Source: Setoptus koraiensis (lineage: Eukaryota > Arthropoda). Taken from it: DNA of 64,000 nucleotides. Each line of letters begins with the position of its first letter. The first letter of the stretch is position 1. Positions 19,200 through 30,927 of the stretch are shown piece after piece. Where the stretch lies: the NCBI GenBank assembly GCA_048013815.1, contig CM106586.1:5270001-5334000 (forward strand), written 5' to 3'. The translations under genes were made by a program, and so were the position numbers. The notes beneath the pieces were generated by a model. The model was not told the DNA's origin and made no database searches. It saw nothing but the letters and a program-made list of their open reading frames with translations.

Positions 19200-22100
19200 T
19201 CAAGAAGATTCTAGTGACTTTGATGTGTACACAATATCTAACGTTTGATCGCATAGAGAAAAACTAAATCCGATATTATCCGCCTGGTGTTGCCAACGCC
19301 TCCTTAATTTCATCATCTCATGGAACAGACTAGATCTAGTTAGAAGCGTCGTTGGCGTGCTGGTTGACTTCGTCGGTTGTTGGCTCATTCGCGCCGACCC
19401 TTGTTGTTTTTCGGATATTCTTAGAATACATTTGTAATTGCATCTATCAAAATTATCGTCGTCTGCCTCAACAAGAGATAATTTGCCGATTGTGGCAAGA
19501 TTTCTTTTCAATACTTTCAACTTTTGTTCAATCTCAACTTTTTCGTTTGCATTTAGATAAGTATATGTCGATGCCGGTGTTGGTAATGTAGACAAACTGT
19601 CAGCATTAATTGGCAACACATGGTCTACTGATGGCTTCACTGTTTGTAGTTTGGTGTCACTGGAATTGTTATTGGTGAACTTCAATCGCACTAAATAACC
19701 TCTTTCTGGCATATTTCTGTTCTTTTCTCTTAATCGTTCAACACTGCCCAAACTGTCCAGTTTTCCCCGAATCATTACAGCCACTCTATTACAGATAGCC
19801 TCACATTCTTCAAATGATTTGGACGTTACAACAATTGACTGACAGTGTGAGACTCTACTTCTAATCAATGTCCAAATGGCTTGTTTCTCTTGGACTGAGT
19901 CCACGTGAATAGTAGGCTCATCCAAGACAACCAGAGGCGGTGCTCCTATGAGAGCTATAATGAGACTCACTTTACGCCTGGTTGCACCAAACAATTTATT
20001 TATTGTTACATCAGCATATTGTGCTACTTTGGCCGCCTCTATGTAGTAATCAACTATTCTAGATGTGTCCGTTTCGTTGCAGTTGTTTAATCTCAGATTA
20101 GCCATTAATGTTAGAGCTTGCCTTGCTGTTAAATGCAAGCCAATGGCAGTGTTACATTCGCCTACATAGCTCATTTGCCTTTTGAATTCGAGTGGATTGC
20201 ATTTGATTGATTGATTGTTGCACCAAATTTCGCCCGAGTATCTATTTAAGTCGTCGCCTATTAACATTTTCACTGTAGAAGTTTTGCCCGAATCGCGCAA
20301 TCCCCATAATGCCAGACATTCTTTTCTCTCTAGAGCTAGTGTTAGCTTGTCTACAGCTCTTGTTGGATATTCGTGAATTTTGGTCAGATTCTGGATCAGA
20401 AGCACAGGTTTAGCGCCATTATCATCGATTGGCCGGCCTACTTTGGAAGACGATTTGACATTGAGAGTTTCCTTCAATTCAGACAGACAACAATTTACTC
20501 GTTTTTTTTCGTTGATGATTTCCTCACTGAGATTCTCCTCCATTTCGGTGACAGTATTACGCTTGAACATTGTTGTTGTCTTTGTTTTGATTTTCCACAA
20601 CAACTTTCTCATTAGTCTAACAATACGTCCAGACAGTCGCAAATCAGTTACTGTTAATTGTCGTGTTTCCAGATAGTAGAGAACAAATAAGAACAGTGTT
20701 GCTTGAATCGACATCCTTTTAATGCCCGCCATGAATTTTCCATCCAAATTGAACAGTTGAGCCCGTTGTTGACCGTTTCTCACAACAAGTGGCACCTCGA
20801 ATATGCCGGCCATGGTGGAACCGAACGCCTCTGATGGAAGAATGTATTTTAGTAGATGTGACATTATCTTTGTCAGCCAACTAATGGGATTCTCGGCTAA
20901 CAATTTCACTAATCTAATCAACAATTTAGTTACTGGCGCCTTATTGTGTAGTGGCACTCTCAATAGTATCATTGAAAATATTATATAGGCTTGCGTATTG
21001 GTTTCAATGAGGCACGATATACAGTAGGCCAGCAACAATATAGAAGAGCCAAACGTAACAAAGACCAACAACAGGGCACATACCAATTGAGGTCCAAATG
21101 ACACATCATCGCCTACGCTGATAAACCGCACTGGAACTATCGCAATAACTGATTCGTAAAACATTAGCGCAAACAGCATCATGTTAAACATGTCCATCAA
21201 ATACTGTGACAACCAATAAGTCAAACAAGTGGCCTTGGAGCACAATTGTTGCAGCTTGAAATAAGTTGTTCGCTCATTACTGGGCAAATAGATGAAATTG
21301 AGCGCCAGAAACAATGGGACCATGGCAAAATCGTCAGCTAAATCACTAATTGTGACTTCAGTCTCAATCAATGTTTCAGCTGACTCCTTATCCAAATTTA
21401 GTGACCTAAGCTCATATTGTATCAACTCATAGCGTACGTTTAGAGCCGACAAAACAATTACCACCAGAGGTATTATGAGTCGCCAAATGATATGAGTGAA
21501 CACTGAATGTCTCATGTATAGGATGTTTTTCGTGAAAAATGCTCTTATAATGGCCGCATTATCTACGGTAAACCAATCCGGGCAGCAGTATGATATTCCT
21601 CCCGGATCTAGAACATTGATTCTGAACAATACAACTCGCTGATCATCATTTGGCGAATCTTCATCGGCAACACTGATCACATCATTTTGACCTCCATCTG
21701 TTTTGCAAAATTCACCACCAGGAATCACTGTGCTCAGTTTTGATGCGTCGGACAATATGTCAGCCAAATGCCAATGCTGCAGTTCAAATGTTACACCTGT
21801 ATTGTTTCTTTCGTTGATCTCTAGCTCTTCTAACAAGTGTAGCATGTTGTCTTCGTCGTTGCTAGTTGAAACAGAAAATCTCATGGTAATACTGGCCGTT
21901 AATTCATTGATTGCTGTCGTTACATTTGTCGGTTGCATGTCTTGTATTATCAAGGTATCTTTAAAATAATTGTGCACCAAATCTATAATTCGTTGGCGTT
22001 GCTCAATGACCTTATAATACACCTTTACATTGTATCGGCTACTAATTGCGTTTTCAATAAATGACTTGTCACAGCAGACTATGCTCCCTTCCACCATGAT

Positions 22101-23651
22101 GGCTATTCTGTCGCTCAAATATTCGGCCTCATCCATACTATGACTGGTGATTAGTATAAATCGATTGGGAGCTGACCGATGTTTTATGACATCCCACAGG
22201 TGCCTATTGTTACTTTGAGTTTGCTCTGATTTTGGGAATAGCTCGTCCACAATCAGTAAATCGTTATCACCAACTAACGCCATGGCCAAACAAAGTCTAC
22301 GCTTAGATTCAAGCGAGAACGACTTGTTATTGGGATGTTTGCTTCGTTCCGACAGCAGACCTGTTTCATGCAAAATATTATATATGTGTAATTGCATTTG
22401 TTCCTGTGTCATGGATACTAAATTATGCTTCAATTTGATCTGATAAAACAACATCAGGTGCTGCTCTACGGTGAGATAGTCACAAAGTATATTGTCTTGC
22501 ATGCAAATACCAACATTCAAGTCACAGCTTCGAACAGGACTACCATCGATGTAAATGATTCCACTAGTTGGTCGTAGATAATCTAAAATCAAATTAACCA
22601 ACGTTGTTATGCCTGCCCCACTTGAGCCCAACAAAAATGTTATCTCGCCTCTGAATATATTCAGGGTAACATTATCGACCACATTGTATCCATTATACGC
22701 TTTTGTTACACCATGTAAATGAATACCGATTGTATCACTGCAACAACACAATCGAATGGCAGTCGGTTTCTTCAAACATATATCGCTTAAATATCTACTC
22801 AGATATAGAGGTAATTTAAACAGTCTTCTATTTTGACCAGAATCATAATAAAAAGCTAGTGAAATGGCTAAAAGTGACCACGTGATCATTAAGATGAACA
22901 CATTTGTTACTGGTATGATATCGTCCGATTCGTAGCCATAATATTTAAGGCTCTCATTAGAGGTGCTGCTGACCATCACTCTAATCGACTGCAGTGGATT
23001 AATTGTGCTCAAATAAAAATATAAACGTCTACTTGTCTTATCTTTTGTATACGCTAAAACAATTCTATTGAATAAAAGGTAATGTATTGCTCCTTCCCAT
23101 GGAATAAATACAGCCAATATGTAAGGCAATAGCTTAGATCGAACAGAACTGGTCAACCAAAACAATATTGCAATTAGGTGGGTTGAGAATATCAAATAAA
23201 ACATAGTATGAAATACGAATCCTTTTCGGCCATCACAAATAATTGCTAGCAAACCAGATATTATAGACAACGGTAACATCACCAACATGATACTTAAGTA
23301 TGCACCAAGATAATAACTATTACGTGGGAGGCCCATCAGGCGCATCAACAAACAAAATCTGCTCAACTTATCTCTAGATAACCAGAAGCCACAAGTCACA
23401 AAGGGCAAATAGTAAATAATTAGACTCATTTGAGGAAGATTGTGTGAGGGCCAAAAGAGCCTCCTCATCGGAATCAGTATCATGTATAATAATAAAGCTG
23501 GTATCAATATATCAGATAGAACAGTTTTCTTCAAATTATAACGCTTGTACTTGAGGAAACACCATATAATAAGCTTTTGGCGAAACCATAATATACGCAA
23601 ATTAATAAGCCAGCTTGCAAGTAGTTCTGATATTGCATTTATGGAATCCAT
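19200..23651 (-). CDS. ABCA-type full ABC transporter with degenerate ATP sites
   Basis: This is a single 1483-residue exon with the TMD-NBD-TMD-NBD order of ABC subfamily A. TMD1 covers about residues 40-290, with a first extracellular loop much shorter than usual. NBD1 follows at about 310-520, TMD2 at about 690-990 and NBD2 at about 1080-1300. NBD1 has the Walker A sequence GSSGAGITT, so the catalytic Lys is Ile348; its signature is FSLESKRRL rather than LSGGxKRKL, and the Walker B end VDELF lacks the usual DEPTSG. NBD2 keeps Walker A (GLRDSGKTS, Lys1123) and Walker B (VVLDEPT), but the Q-loop Gln is Glu1165, the signature is LFGATRRKV and the H-loop His is Lys1278. The frame is long and open, so it is an expressed gene, not a pseudogene. 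ABCA proteins usually move lipids; ATPase competence is doubtful. Confidence 0.85.
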   Translation of the reverse strand: MDSINAISELLASWLINLRILWFRQKLIIWCFLKYKRYNLKKTVLSDILIPALLLYMILIPMRRLFWPSHNLPQMSLIIYYLPFVTCGFWLSRDKLSRFCLLMRLMGLPRNSYYLGAYLSIMLVMLPLSIISGLLAIICDGRKGFVFHTMFYLIFSTHLIAILFWLTSSVRSKLLPYILAVFIPWEGAIHYLLFNRIVLAYTKDKTSRRLYFYLSTINPLQSIRVMVSSTSNESLKYYGYESDDIIPVTNVFILMITWSLLAISLAFYYDSGQNRRLFKLPLYLSRYLSDICLKKPTAIRLCCCSDTIGIHLHGVTKAYNGYNVVDNVTLNIFRGEITFLLGSSGAGITTLVNLILDYLRPTSGIIYIDGSPVRSCDLNVGICMQDNILCDYLTVEQHLMLFYQIKLKHNLVSMTQEQMQLHIYNILHETGLLSERSKHPNNKSFSLESKRRLCLAMALVGDNDLLIVDELFPKSEQTQSNNRHLWDVIKHRSAPNRFILITSHSMDEAEYLSDRIAIMVEGSIVCCDKSFIENAISSRYNVKVYYKVIEQRQRIIDLVHNYFKDTLIIQDMQPTNVTTAINELTASITMRFSVSTSNDEDNMLHLLEELEINERNNTGVTFELQHWHLADILSDASKLSTVIPGGEFCKTDGGQNDVISVADEDSPNDDQRVVLFRINVLDPGGISYCCPDWFTVDNAAIIRAFFTKNILYMRHSVFTHIIWRLIIPLVVIVLSALNVRYELIQYELRSLNLDKESAETLIETEVTISDLADDFAMVPLFLALNFIYLPSNERTTYFKLQQLCSKATCLTYWLSQYLMDMFNMMLFALMFYESVIAIVPVRFISVGDDVSFGPQLVCALLLVFVTFGSSILLLAYCISCLIETNTQAYIIFSMILLRVPLHNKAPVTKLLIRLVKLLAENPISWLTKIMSHLLKYILPSEAFGSTMAGIFEVPLVVRNGQQRAQLFNLDGKFMAGIKRMSIQATLFLFVLYYLETRQLTVTDLRLSGRIVRLMRKLLWKIKTKTTTMFKRNTVTEMEENLSEEIINEKKRVNCCLSELKETLNVKSSSKVGRPIDDNGAKPVLLIQNLTKIHEYPTRAVDKLTLALERKECLALWGLRDSGKTSTVKMLIGDDLNRYSGEIWCNNQSIKCNPLEFKRQMSYVGECNTAIGLHLTARQALTLMANLRLNNCNETDTSRIVDYYIEAAKVAQYADVTINKLFGATRRKVSLIIALIGAPPLVVLDEPTIHVDSVQEKQAIWTLIRSRVSHCQSIVVTSKSFEECEAICNRVAVMIRGKLDSLGSVERLREKNRNMPERGYLVRLKFTNNNSSDTKLQTVKPSVDHVLPINADSLSTLPTPASTYTYLNANEKVEIEQKLKVLKRNLATIGKLSLVEADDDNFDRCNYKCILRISEKQQGSARMSQQPTKSTSTPTTLLTRSSLFHEMMKLRRRWQHQADNIGFSFSLCDQTLDIVYTSKSLESS

Positions 23652-24998
23652 AGTTAAAATTTTTAACCCAAATGGATAATTTGAGATATGGTAGTCGATT
23701 GAATAGCGACAACATACTGGTAGTAAAGCATTCGCCTAGTGTGTTTCTGGCTAACAGAGTTGATTCGACAAAAGAGCTAGCTCCATTATTCATTCAAAAT
23801 AACCTTGTGGTTTTTATCAAGATCTGGCGTCACTCATTGATATCGTTGAGAAGGCGGTTCGGCTCATGTGTATATTGTTTAATCGATCTCATTGTGAGCA
23901 TATACCTGATATTTCAACTCAATGTTCAGAGATGATTATAAGTCCCATTTGCTCTAATTTCTTCGCATTAAAAAAAATGAATCATCACATGTACACTTAA
24001 CTTGATTAAATTATTAATCTACTGAACGAAGAGTGCGACAAAATTCTCGATTATCAAAAATTAGGAAAAAGTGTCTCATGTGAAACTAAGTCAAAAACTT
24101 CAGTCAATAATGTGATTTTTAATCGAAGCATACGATTACCACGATGACAAGTCAAAGAGAATGAGCAATGAAAAGGTCTGACCGGAATTACTTGACTCCA
24201 TTAGCTGTACCTCCAGAAGGGCACAGGGTAGATACTGGTTGGTAAACTATTAATCATAATTTGGTCAGAAAATGAACCCGATATTGGGATCGACTTTTCT
24301 TCATTTGTGACATTCGATGGGTCGTATCTTGAAAAACTTGGGTACTTAGATTGAATTCTTGAGGTCGGAGCAGATTTAATTCTATCACATATATTATTCG
24401 CTTAAGAGGTCTGTTGTCATTTGATTCGTTTCACCCCAAACGACTTCCTACTGTTCCTGAACAAGCCAATCATTTGACTCGTATTCGTTTAATTGAAGTG
24501 GTTGTGGATAGATTCGATGATTTGAAGAATGATTTGTCTCTGTGTGTGAGGTTAAATTAGACCTTTCTTGCGAATCTGAGAGGGTCTGCCTATATTTTAT
24601 TGTTTGAACATCAACAACCAGTCCCTATTTAATTCGTAACACTAGTCTAGCCATAACGAACGCATTATATATACAAGCTATAGTAAGTTCACTTTTCCTT
24701 TGTGATCATCAACCAAGACTTAATTGTCGAAGCGATTCACTTTAATAACCATTGCAACCAGATGTGAAAGCATCTACAAATTACTCCTCGCACCCATGAG
24801 ATGTACGAGGCGGAGCGTGGTAAAACTGAAGGAGTTCGGAATACCTTCATTTACACGAGGTTAGAGCAAATTTTCTAAATCTAATCATGAATCTAAATAT
24901 CTTGTGGTTGTGGCGCAAATCTTTGACAAAAACCATTGCGCTAATGACCGTAACCTCTGCTTGAAGTTGGATGGTTTCATGCGTAGATACGATATTTA
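23652..24998. other. Spacer between the ABCA-like gene and TLK
   Basis: Upstream of the ABCA-like start and downstream of the TLK stop, both minus strand. An 87-codon plus-strand frame at 23672-23935 has no recognisable content and probably is accidental. The rest shows no features. Confidence 0.45.
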
Positions 24999-27581
24999 TC
25001 ACTTTTCGACCGCACTTTGGTTGCGACCTTGTTTAGTTCCTGGTTTGAGGAATTCACTGTTAGCCATAGCAAATATATCTATCCTGTCCTCCTTCCTGTA
25101 CTGGAGGCAACTTCGAATAAAACTCTATAAACACACAAAAAGATTGAATTAGTAATTAATCTGATCTATCTAGAAACTGTAAGAAAATGCGGAAGAAATC
25201 TTACCTTTGCTTCGGAGGATACAATGGGCTTAATTGGAAATTCAACTTCTGTAGCTTTGAGGATAGTATTTTCTTCCAGAATGGTAGCTTGAGAAAGGTT
25301 ATGTCCGAATGGCTGAGGAAAAGAACAAGATTCGATGATTAGGTTAGGTCCAGTCTCCAAGTTTCATAATCAAAGATTTGTACAGCAATTGTACGCTCCT
25401 TACCTTTTTGCCGTAGAGACATTGGTAAAATATCACACCAACGGACCAAACATCTACTTTTGAGGATATCTTGGGTGGGTTCTTTCCAACCACAAAACAT
25501 TCAGGGGGTAGATACCAATATGTACCGGCACCTTGTGATGTGAGGTCCATACCACAGTCAGGCGAGTAATTGTCGTCATCCATTATCTTGCTGAGACCAA
25601 AATCTGTGATTTTGATCTCACCGCTAATATTTCCACTCCCTAAAAGTATATTACCTTTTGTTTTGAAGCAATTATAAACAATTCAAAGGTTAATAAGCGG
25701 CTTGATTATGATCAAGAAAACAAACAACGATAGTGATGCAAAATATACATACCTGGTTTTAAATCGTAGTGTATAATCGGTGGATGGATTCCTTCGTTGA
25801 GGTATCTAAGTGCATTGACAATTTGCATTATGATGGATCTCGCTTCTCTCTCGGGAATGCATTTGTGTTGTTTAAGATAGAAATCCAAGTCATTTCCATC
25901 AAGGTATTCAAGAACAGTGCAGAATGAATTGGAGTCAATCTCGAATACATCAAATAGACGAACTATCCTGGGGTGATCCATCTTCTTGTGTATATTGTAT
26001 TCACGTAGGGCGTGCTTAATGTAGTTGGCCTTCTTATCATCTTTCCAATCTTTATTAAGCTGGTGAATTTTACAAGCAACATAACGCTGCTCTTTTAGGT
26101 CGAAAGCTTTGTGGACCTCGGCTGATATTAAAGAGAAAAATTAGTTAGGTTGAGAACGGTAATAAAATAGATTGAATCTGGAATGGTGATAGTCTATACT
26201 TACAAAAACCACCCTTTCCGAGGAGAGTTAGTATCATGTAACGATCACCCAATATAATATGGTTGTTGAAGCGGGAGGCATCTTCGGCTGCTATTCTTTT
26301 TAGTTCCCTGATGTGTAGATTGCGCTCGCGTTCGAGTTTTTCAAACTCCATTTGTAAGTCCGCATCTTCCTTTCTTAGCATAAGCTGCCTTAATTTGAGA
26401 ATCTCATCTTGCTCATAGTAATCATAGTAGATATTTGAGGAATCCTTTGGTACGTCAGGTTTAGCAAATTCTACACCATTAGACATGAGAGACCCACCTT
26501 GGGTTCCGTTTCCTAAAGGATTATTTGAACCCGATGAGTTTCCAGATCCAATGGAAGTAGAGGCACCAATGTTGACTGAAACATTATTGCTCGATCCAAT
26601 TGAACCTAGATTACCTGATAATACTCCGGAGGAGGAGGAGGCAGTTGTCGATGGACCGGTAGAACCTGATGCGGCATTAGCTAGAACTTTTGACTTGGTA
26701 GCTGAGGTTGAGGGTCTTCTTTTACCCAACAGTTTACGTTGTTTCTCTATGTCCTCGCGCTCGTGTGCAACGGCTTCCTGCCTCTTACTAAGTTCAGTAA
26801 ATGCATAACCGTCACACCATGTATCTTGAAAAGAGGCTCCTTGTCTCATTGGGGAGAACTGCCCCAATCGTAACCTAGCTTGAGCACACTTTTGTCTTGC
26901 TGCCTTTTTTTCCATCATTGTTTTTTCAATTAATAACTGCTTAGTAGTCTCTAGACATCGTTGAAGTTGTTCTTTTTGTTTATCAAGGGCTTTTTGCTGG
27001 GCCGTCATTTGTCTATTAAGATCATCTTTGGATTGTAAAAGGTCATCCATTCTAGAGTCACGGGCAGCAGATTTGGTTTCTAATTCTTTGAGCTTACTAA
27101 GATCTAGATCGGTTTGCACTTGGCGCGACATTGATTGCTGACTACTACTATTACAAACATTATTGCTTGAGATAAAATTCATATTAGCAGTTTTGGGGGA
27201 ATTCGTTGGATTTGTAGCTGTGGACGATGATGATGATGAGGATGGTGAAGCTAATGTGAATCGGGAGGAATTTGAAATGAAACGAGCTTCTAATAATTCT
27301 TTCTTTCTTGGGTCTATAGAAGTGTTATGTATGGTGCTAAAATTATCCATGTTGTTAGCCTGCCTCTTGTTCTGTTCTTTGAGTATTACAGATTCTAGTT
27401 CCTCGCCCGACGATACGGACAACGATGAATGGTCTGAGCGGATTTTCTTGTGTGGAGGTAGGCTAGATGAGGGGGATCCTGTAATAATATGTTGTTGGTG
27501 ATCAAAGCTATTCGACTGGTGCTGATGTTGTGGATCCTGCCGTCTTTGATGTTCCAGATGTTCAAATGCGAAATTTTGCAT
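24999..27581 (-). CDS. TLK: Tousled-like serine/threonine kinase, 5 exons
   Basis: Exons in coding order are 27581-26204, 26121-25753, 25654-25404, 25312-25205 and 25124-24999, all GT-AG and in phase, giving 743 residues. TLKs phosphorylate the histone chaperone ASF1 in the nucleus and act in replication-coupled chromatin assembly. The N-terminus is disordered (Gln/His, Ser), with [12 protein letters not shown] as in human TLK. Coiled coils follow at about 145-225 and 370-430. The typical block [16 protein letters not shown] leads to [13 protein letters not shown]. The kinase has GKGGFSEV, the VACK lysine, [30 protein letters not shown] and [19 protein letters not shown]. All catalytic motifs are intact. 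TLK dimerises through the coiled coils. Confidence 0.96.
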
Positions 27582-28621
27582 TTTATATATGATAAGCTAG
27601 TATATAGCTGGCGCTAGCTTGTTATTATTTGTTATGAACTAATATCCCCCTCCAGAAGAGAACTCCCGGTATTATGATAATGGGCCAATTATTATTAAAT
27701 GTAATGTGTTCTCCGAATGATGGTGATAATAATAATAGTATTAATAATAATATTAATTAGCACAGACACAAAAATTGATCGATATGTGATGAAGGTGCCC
27801 AATAGTAATTGTATCGTTTGATATCTCTCATGTGATAATAGTAATAATAATAATGGTATAATAGTTGTAATGTAATTATCATGAAGCGAGTGCGAGAGAT
27901 TATTGTGTGTTTATCAAAGATCAGTAGTAATAGTAGTAGTAGTAGCGTTAACAGCAATAATAATAGTTATGCTGTATTGGTGGTGGTGATGGTGGTGGTT
28001 GTGGCGATGCTATTTAATAGATTGTAGAGACATTAATATTTGTGTAATTAGACAGATCTGACTGGCACCGTTGCTGAATTGAAGGATACTGTCGCTGTTG
28101 TTGATGTAAAAGCTTCACAACAATAAATATTGGGCATAGTGAGCAGGCCGACATCGATGTTAATAAATTGTTTTGATATTTGTTGTTGTGTCTTGTATGT
28201 AAAGATTCTGCGTCTATTGTTGATGTTTTTGTTTATTCCTTTGCTACCGTTTGTGTTGATGTTTCTGTTATTTTTTCTTCTCGTTGCTGAGGTTCCAAGA
28301 ATCATCATATCGGCGGAGAGGGAGAGATAGAGACGAAGATACAGAGCGAGAGAAAGAAATGGCTACTACTACTACTTAGCTGGAAAGTGAGTGAGAGTGA
28401 GAGAGTTTAGTGAGGAGTAGGAGAAAGAGCGAATGTGTAGCTAATGTTAACAATAATAATAATGATTATGTTGAATAAATGATGCTAATAATAATAATCT
28501 ATCCTCCTCCTGTCTCGCTACGTTTGAATCTCTCTCTTTCTCTTTCTCTCGCTCTAAATCTCACTTTGCTTGTCCGTCTGTATGCGTGTGTGTGTTTGTG
28601 TAAGCAGTACTACAGAATAGA

Positions 28622-28694
28622 TGTGTGTGTGTGTGTGCGCTTGTGTGTTTGTGTCTGTACTTGTGTGTGTGCGTGTGCGTGTGTGTGTGTGTGC
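28622..28694. repeat. (TG)n-rich microsatellite
   Basis: Interrupted TG repeat of about 73 bp, with CG, TT and CT interruptions; a shorter TG tract precedes it near 28585. Confidence 0.9.
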
Positions 28695-28796
28695 ATCTGA
28701 TCCGTAAGAATTTGAAAGAAGAATCAATGAGCAAGATAGCTTCAATTATTCAGTTATGTCGCGACACAACACAGAAGTTCAAATATTATTGAGACG

Positions 28797-28850
28797 ATAT
28801 ATATATATATATATATATATTATAATACTATAAATATATATATATATATA
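28797..28850. repeat. (AT)n microsatellite pair
   Basis: Two AT runs (28797-28821 and 28832-28850) separated by a short AT-rich linker; a further AT run is at about 28897-28911. Confidence 0.9.
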
Positions 28851-29731
28851 ACTAATAATAATGATATCCTCCGGCGCGTAATTGCGTGTGTGTCTAATAT
28901 ATATATATATACGATTATGTCAGTCGCCACAGTATCCGCGGTTCCATATTAGTTTAAGTATTATTAATATTATTATTTCTTTATAAATATCGCTCGTTTA
29001 TTATCTTTGTGTATATTTGTCAGTGTGTGTGTGTGTGTGTGTGTTTGCGTTATCACATCATCACTTTCTTGTCTTGTATCGGATAGATATTACAAATACT
29101 GTATCAATATCATCACCATTGTTGTTTTGTTGATTTAAATTGTTAGTTGACAATAGAGAGCAATCTTGGTGATCAACGATCAAAGTAAAGCTTTGAAAGT
29201 AGTGTATTGGCCATGATAAGCTAGTAAATGTCTGTTGCAATATGTGGTGCTAATAGCAATTGTCGGACAAGCATTAATTACAACAGCAAGTGAGTGAGAG
29301 AAGCATGAAAAATGAAGATTAATGCTGTTGTTGTTATTGTCTACCAGTGATGGCCGCCGACTCAACGCTGCCGCTGCTGCTGCTATACCTGATAGTGGCG
29401 CAGACGGCGGTAGTGGTGGTGGTGGTGGTGTCACTACTGTTGTTGTTGTCTATCGGTGGTTGCAATGGTGGTTGATGGTGGTGGTGCTTTAGCACACAAA
29501 TCGAACAACTCAAGCTGATGCAGTTGTAACGCTGCTGTTACTCATTAGCACCATAAGTGCCATCTATTGACAATAAACTTTATTGACGTGGGCCTATTCC
29601 ATAACATTATACTTTAGTGACTGTGGAAGTTAGTTAGTATAGTTAGCAGTGTGCAAGGCAACATAGAGCAGAGGCACGCACAAACGAACAAACCGATACC
29701 ATCGCCACTTACTTGTTAAGATATAGAAAGG

Positions 29732-29753
29732 GAGAGAGAGAGAGAGAGAGAGA
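29732..29753. repeat. (GA)n microsatellite
   Basis: Eleven GA units. GA tracts can bind GAGA-type factors in arthropod promoters; that role is inference here. Confidence 0.9.
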
Positions 29754-29952
29754 ATCTTGCGCCAGTTGTGATCCTTTGATACACTACTACCGCTACTACC
29801 AAACTCGATTCAATTCGACTGCTCTGCTCATCTCGTCCCATCATCCGCTTACCACGATCGTCGCCACAGCTACAGTTGCCGTTGTTGTTGTTGCTGTTGT
29901 TGCAGTTTGTTCTGTCTAATCCATTGCAATGTTGTTGTTGTTGGTGGTGGTG

Positions 29953-29983
<31 letters not shown>

Positions 29984-30019
29984 TGTGAGTGTGTGTGTGT
30001 GCGTGTGTGTGTGTGTGTG
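29953..30019. repeat. (GT)n microsatellite
   Basis: About 67 bp of GT with two GA and one GC interruptions. Confidence 0.9.
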
Positions 30020-30318
30020 CTGGTCCCACCTTGTAATATCAGCAGCAGCAGCGGTGCACTGAATGAAGCAATAATAGCGACACTCACAGACGCATTGTGA
30101 TGATGATCGCACATCATCTACCCTCTGCACTAGCCTCCGCTATCCACTCGTCACAACACTGCCACGCCGATTGACGCGCCCCCTAACGTTTGCACAATTG
30201 CTGCCGCTGCCAATGCCATTGCTAGTACTTGTGCGATCTAGGTGGTTGGTGGTGCTGGTGGTGGTGCAGTTGTTCGGTGCAATGCGGTGCAGTTGTGAGT
30301 TCGATTCAGTTTAGTTTT

Positions 30319-30327
30319 GTGCGTGTG

Positions 30328-30387
<60 letters not shown>
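30319..30387. repeat. (GT)n microsatellite
   Basis: About 69 bp, the longest uninterrupted GT run in the window; interruptions only near the left end. Confidence 0.9.
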
Positions 30388-30834
30388 GTTGTGTAGTATA
30401 GCTGTGTGATAAAAGTTCTTTAGCATCGCACACACACATTTATAAAGTAGACTGCTGCTCCGACATATAGCCTAGTGTGGAGAGCTTCCTCGGCTCGTAT
30501 AGTAGTGCAGTAGAGCCAACATTATTTATACATCTCTTATACCATTTCTGCATTTTTGCACAAATTCTCCTACAAATAGTTCTATACTGGCAACGCGCGC
30601 GCGACCCCCGAGACTCGGCCCAGCGCAAGGGCATAAAACACATTCTATCTGCCCCCAATGTTGTCGTCTCCTCTCGTTGTTGTATTGGCAGCTTGCGCAA
30701 AGAGAGACAGAGAAAGGAACAACAGCAGCTCATTACCCCCTTAGCTTTGCGCACGTTGAACCTAATTCAATGCTCACACACACACACACACCGCTGGCAG
30801 CGGCAGCAGAAGGCCAGACCGAACTCCAAATCAC

Positions 30835-30835
30835 T

Positions 30836-30925
<90 letters not shown>

Positions 30926-30927
30926 TA
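30835..30927. repeat. (CA)n microsatellite
   Basis: About 93 bp of CA with two TC interruptions; opposite in orientation to the GT tracts to its left. A shorter CA tract is at 30774-30791. Confidence 0.9.

Noticed and set aside
26485-27501. Plus-strand frames inside the TLK first exon
   Set aside because: Antisense shadows of a well supported coding exon.
30296-30306. GTTCGATTC, a B-box-like match
   Set aside because: No A box, no stems, surrounded by low-complexity TG DNA; chance match.
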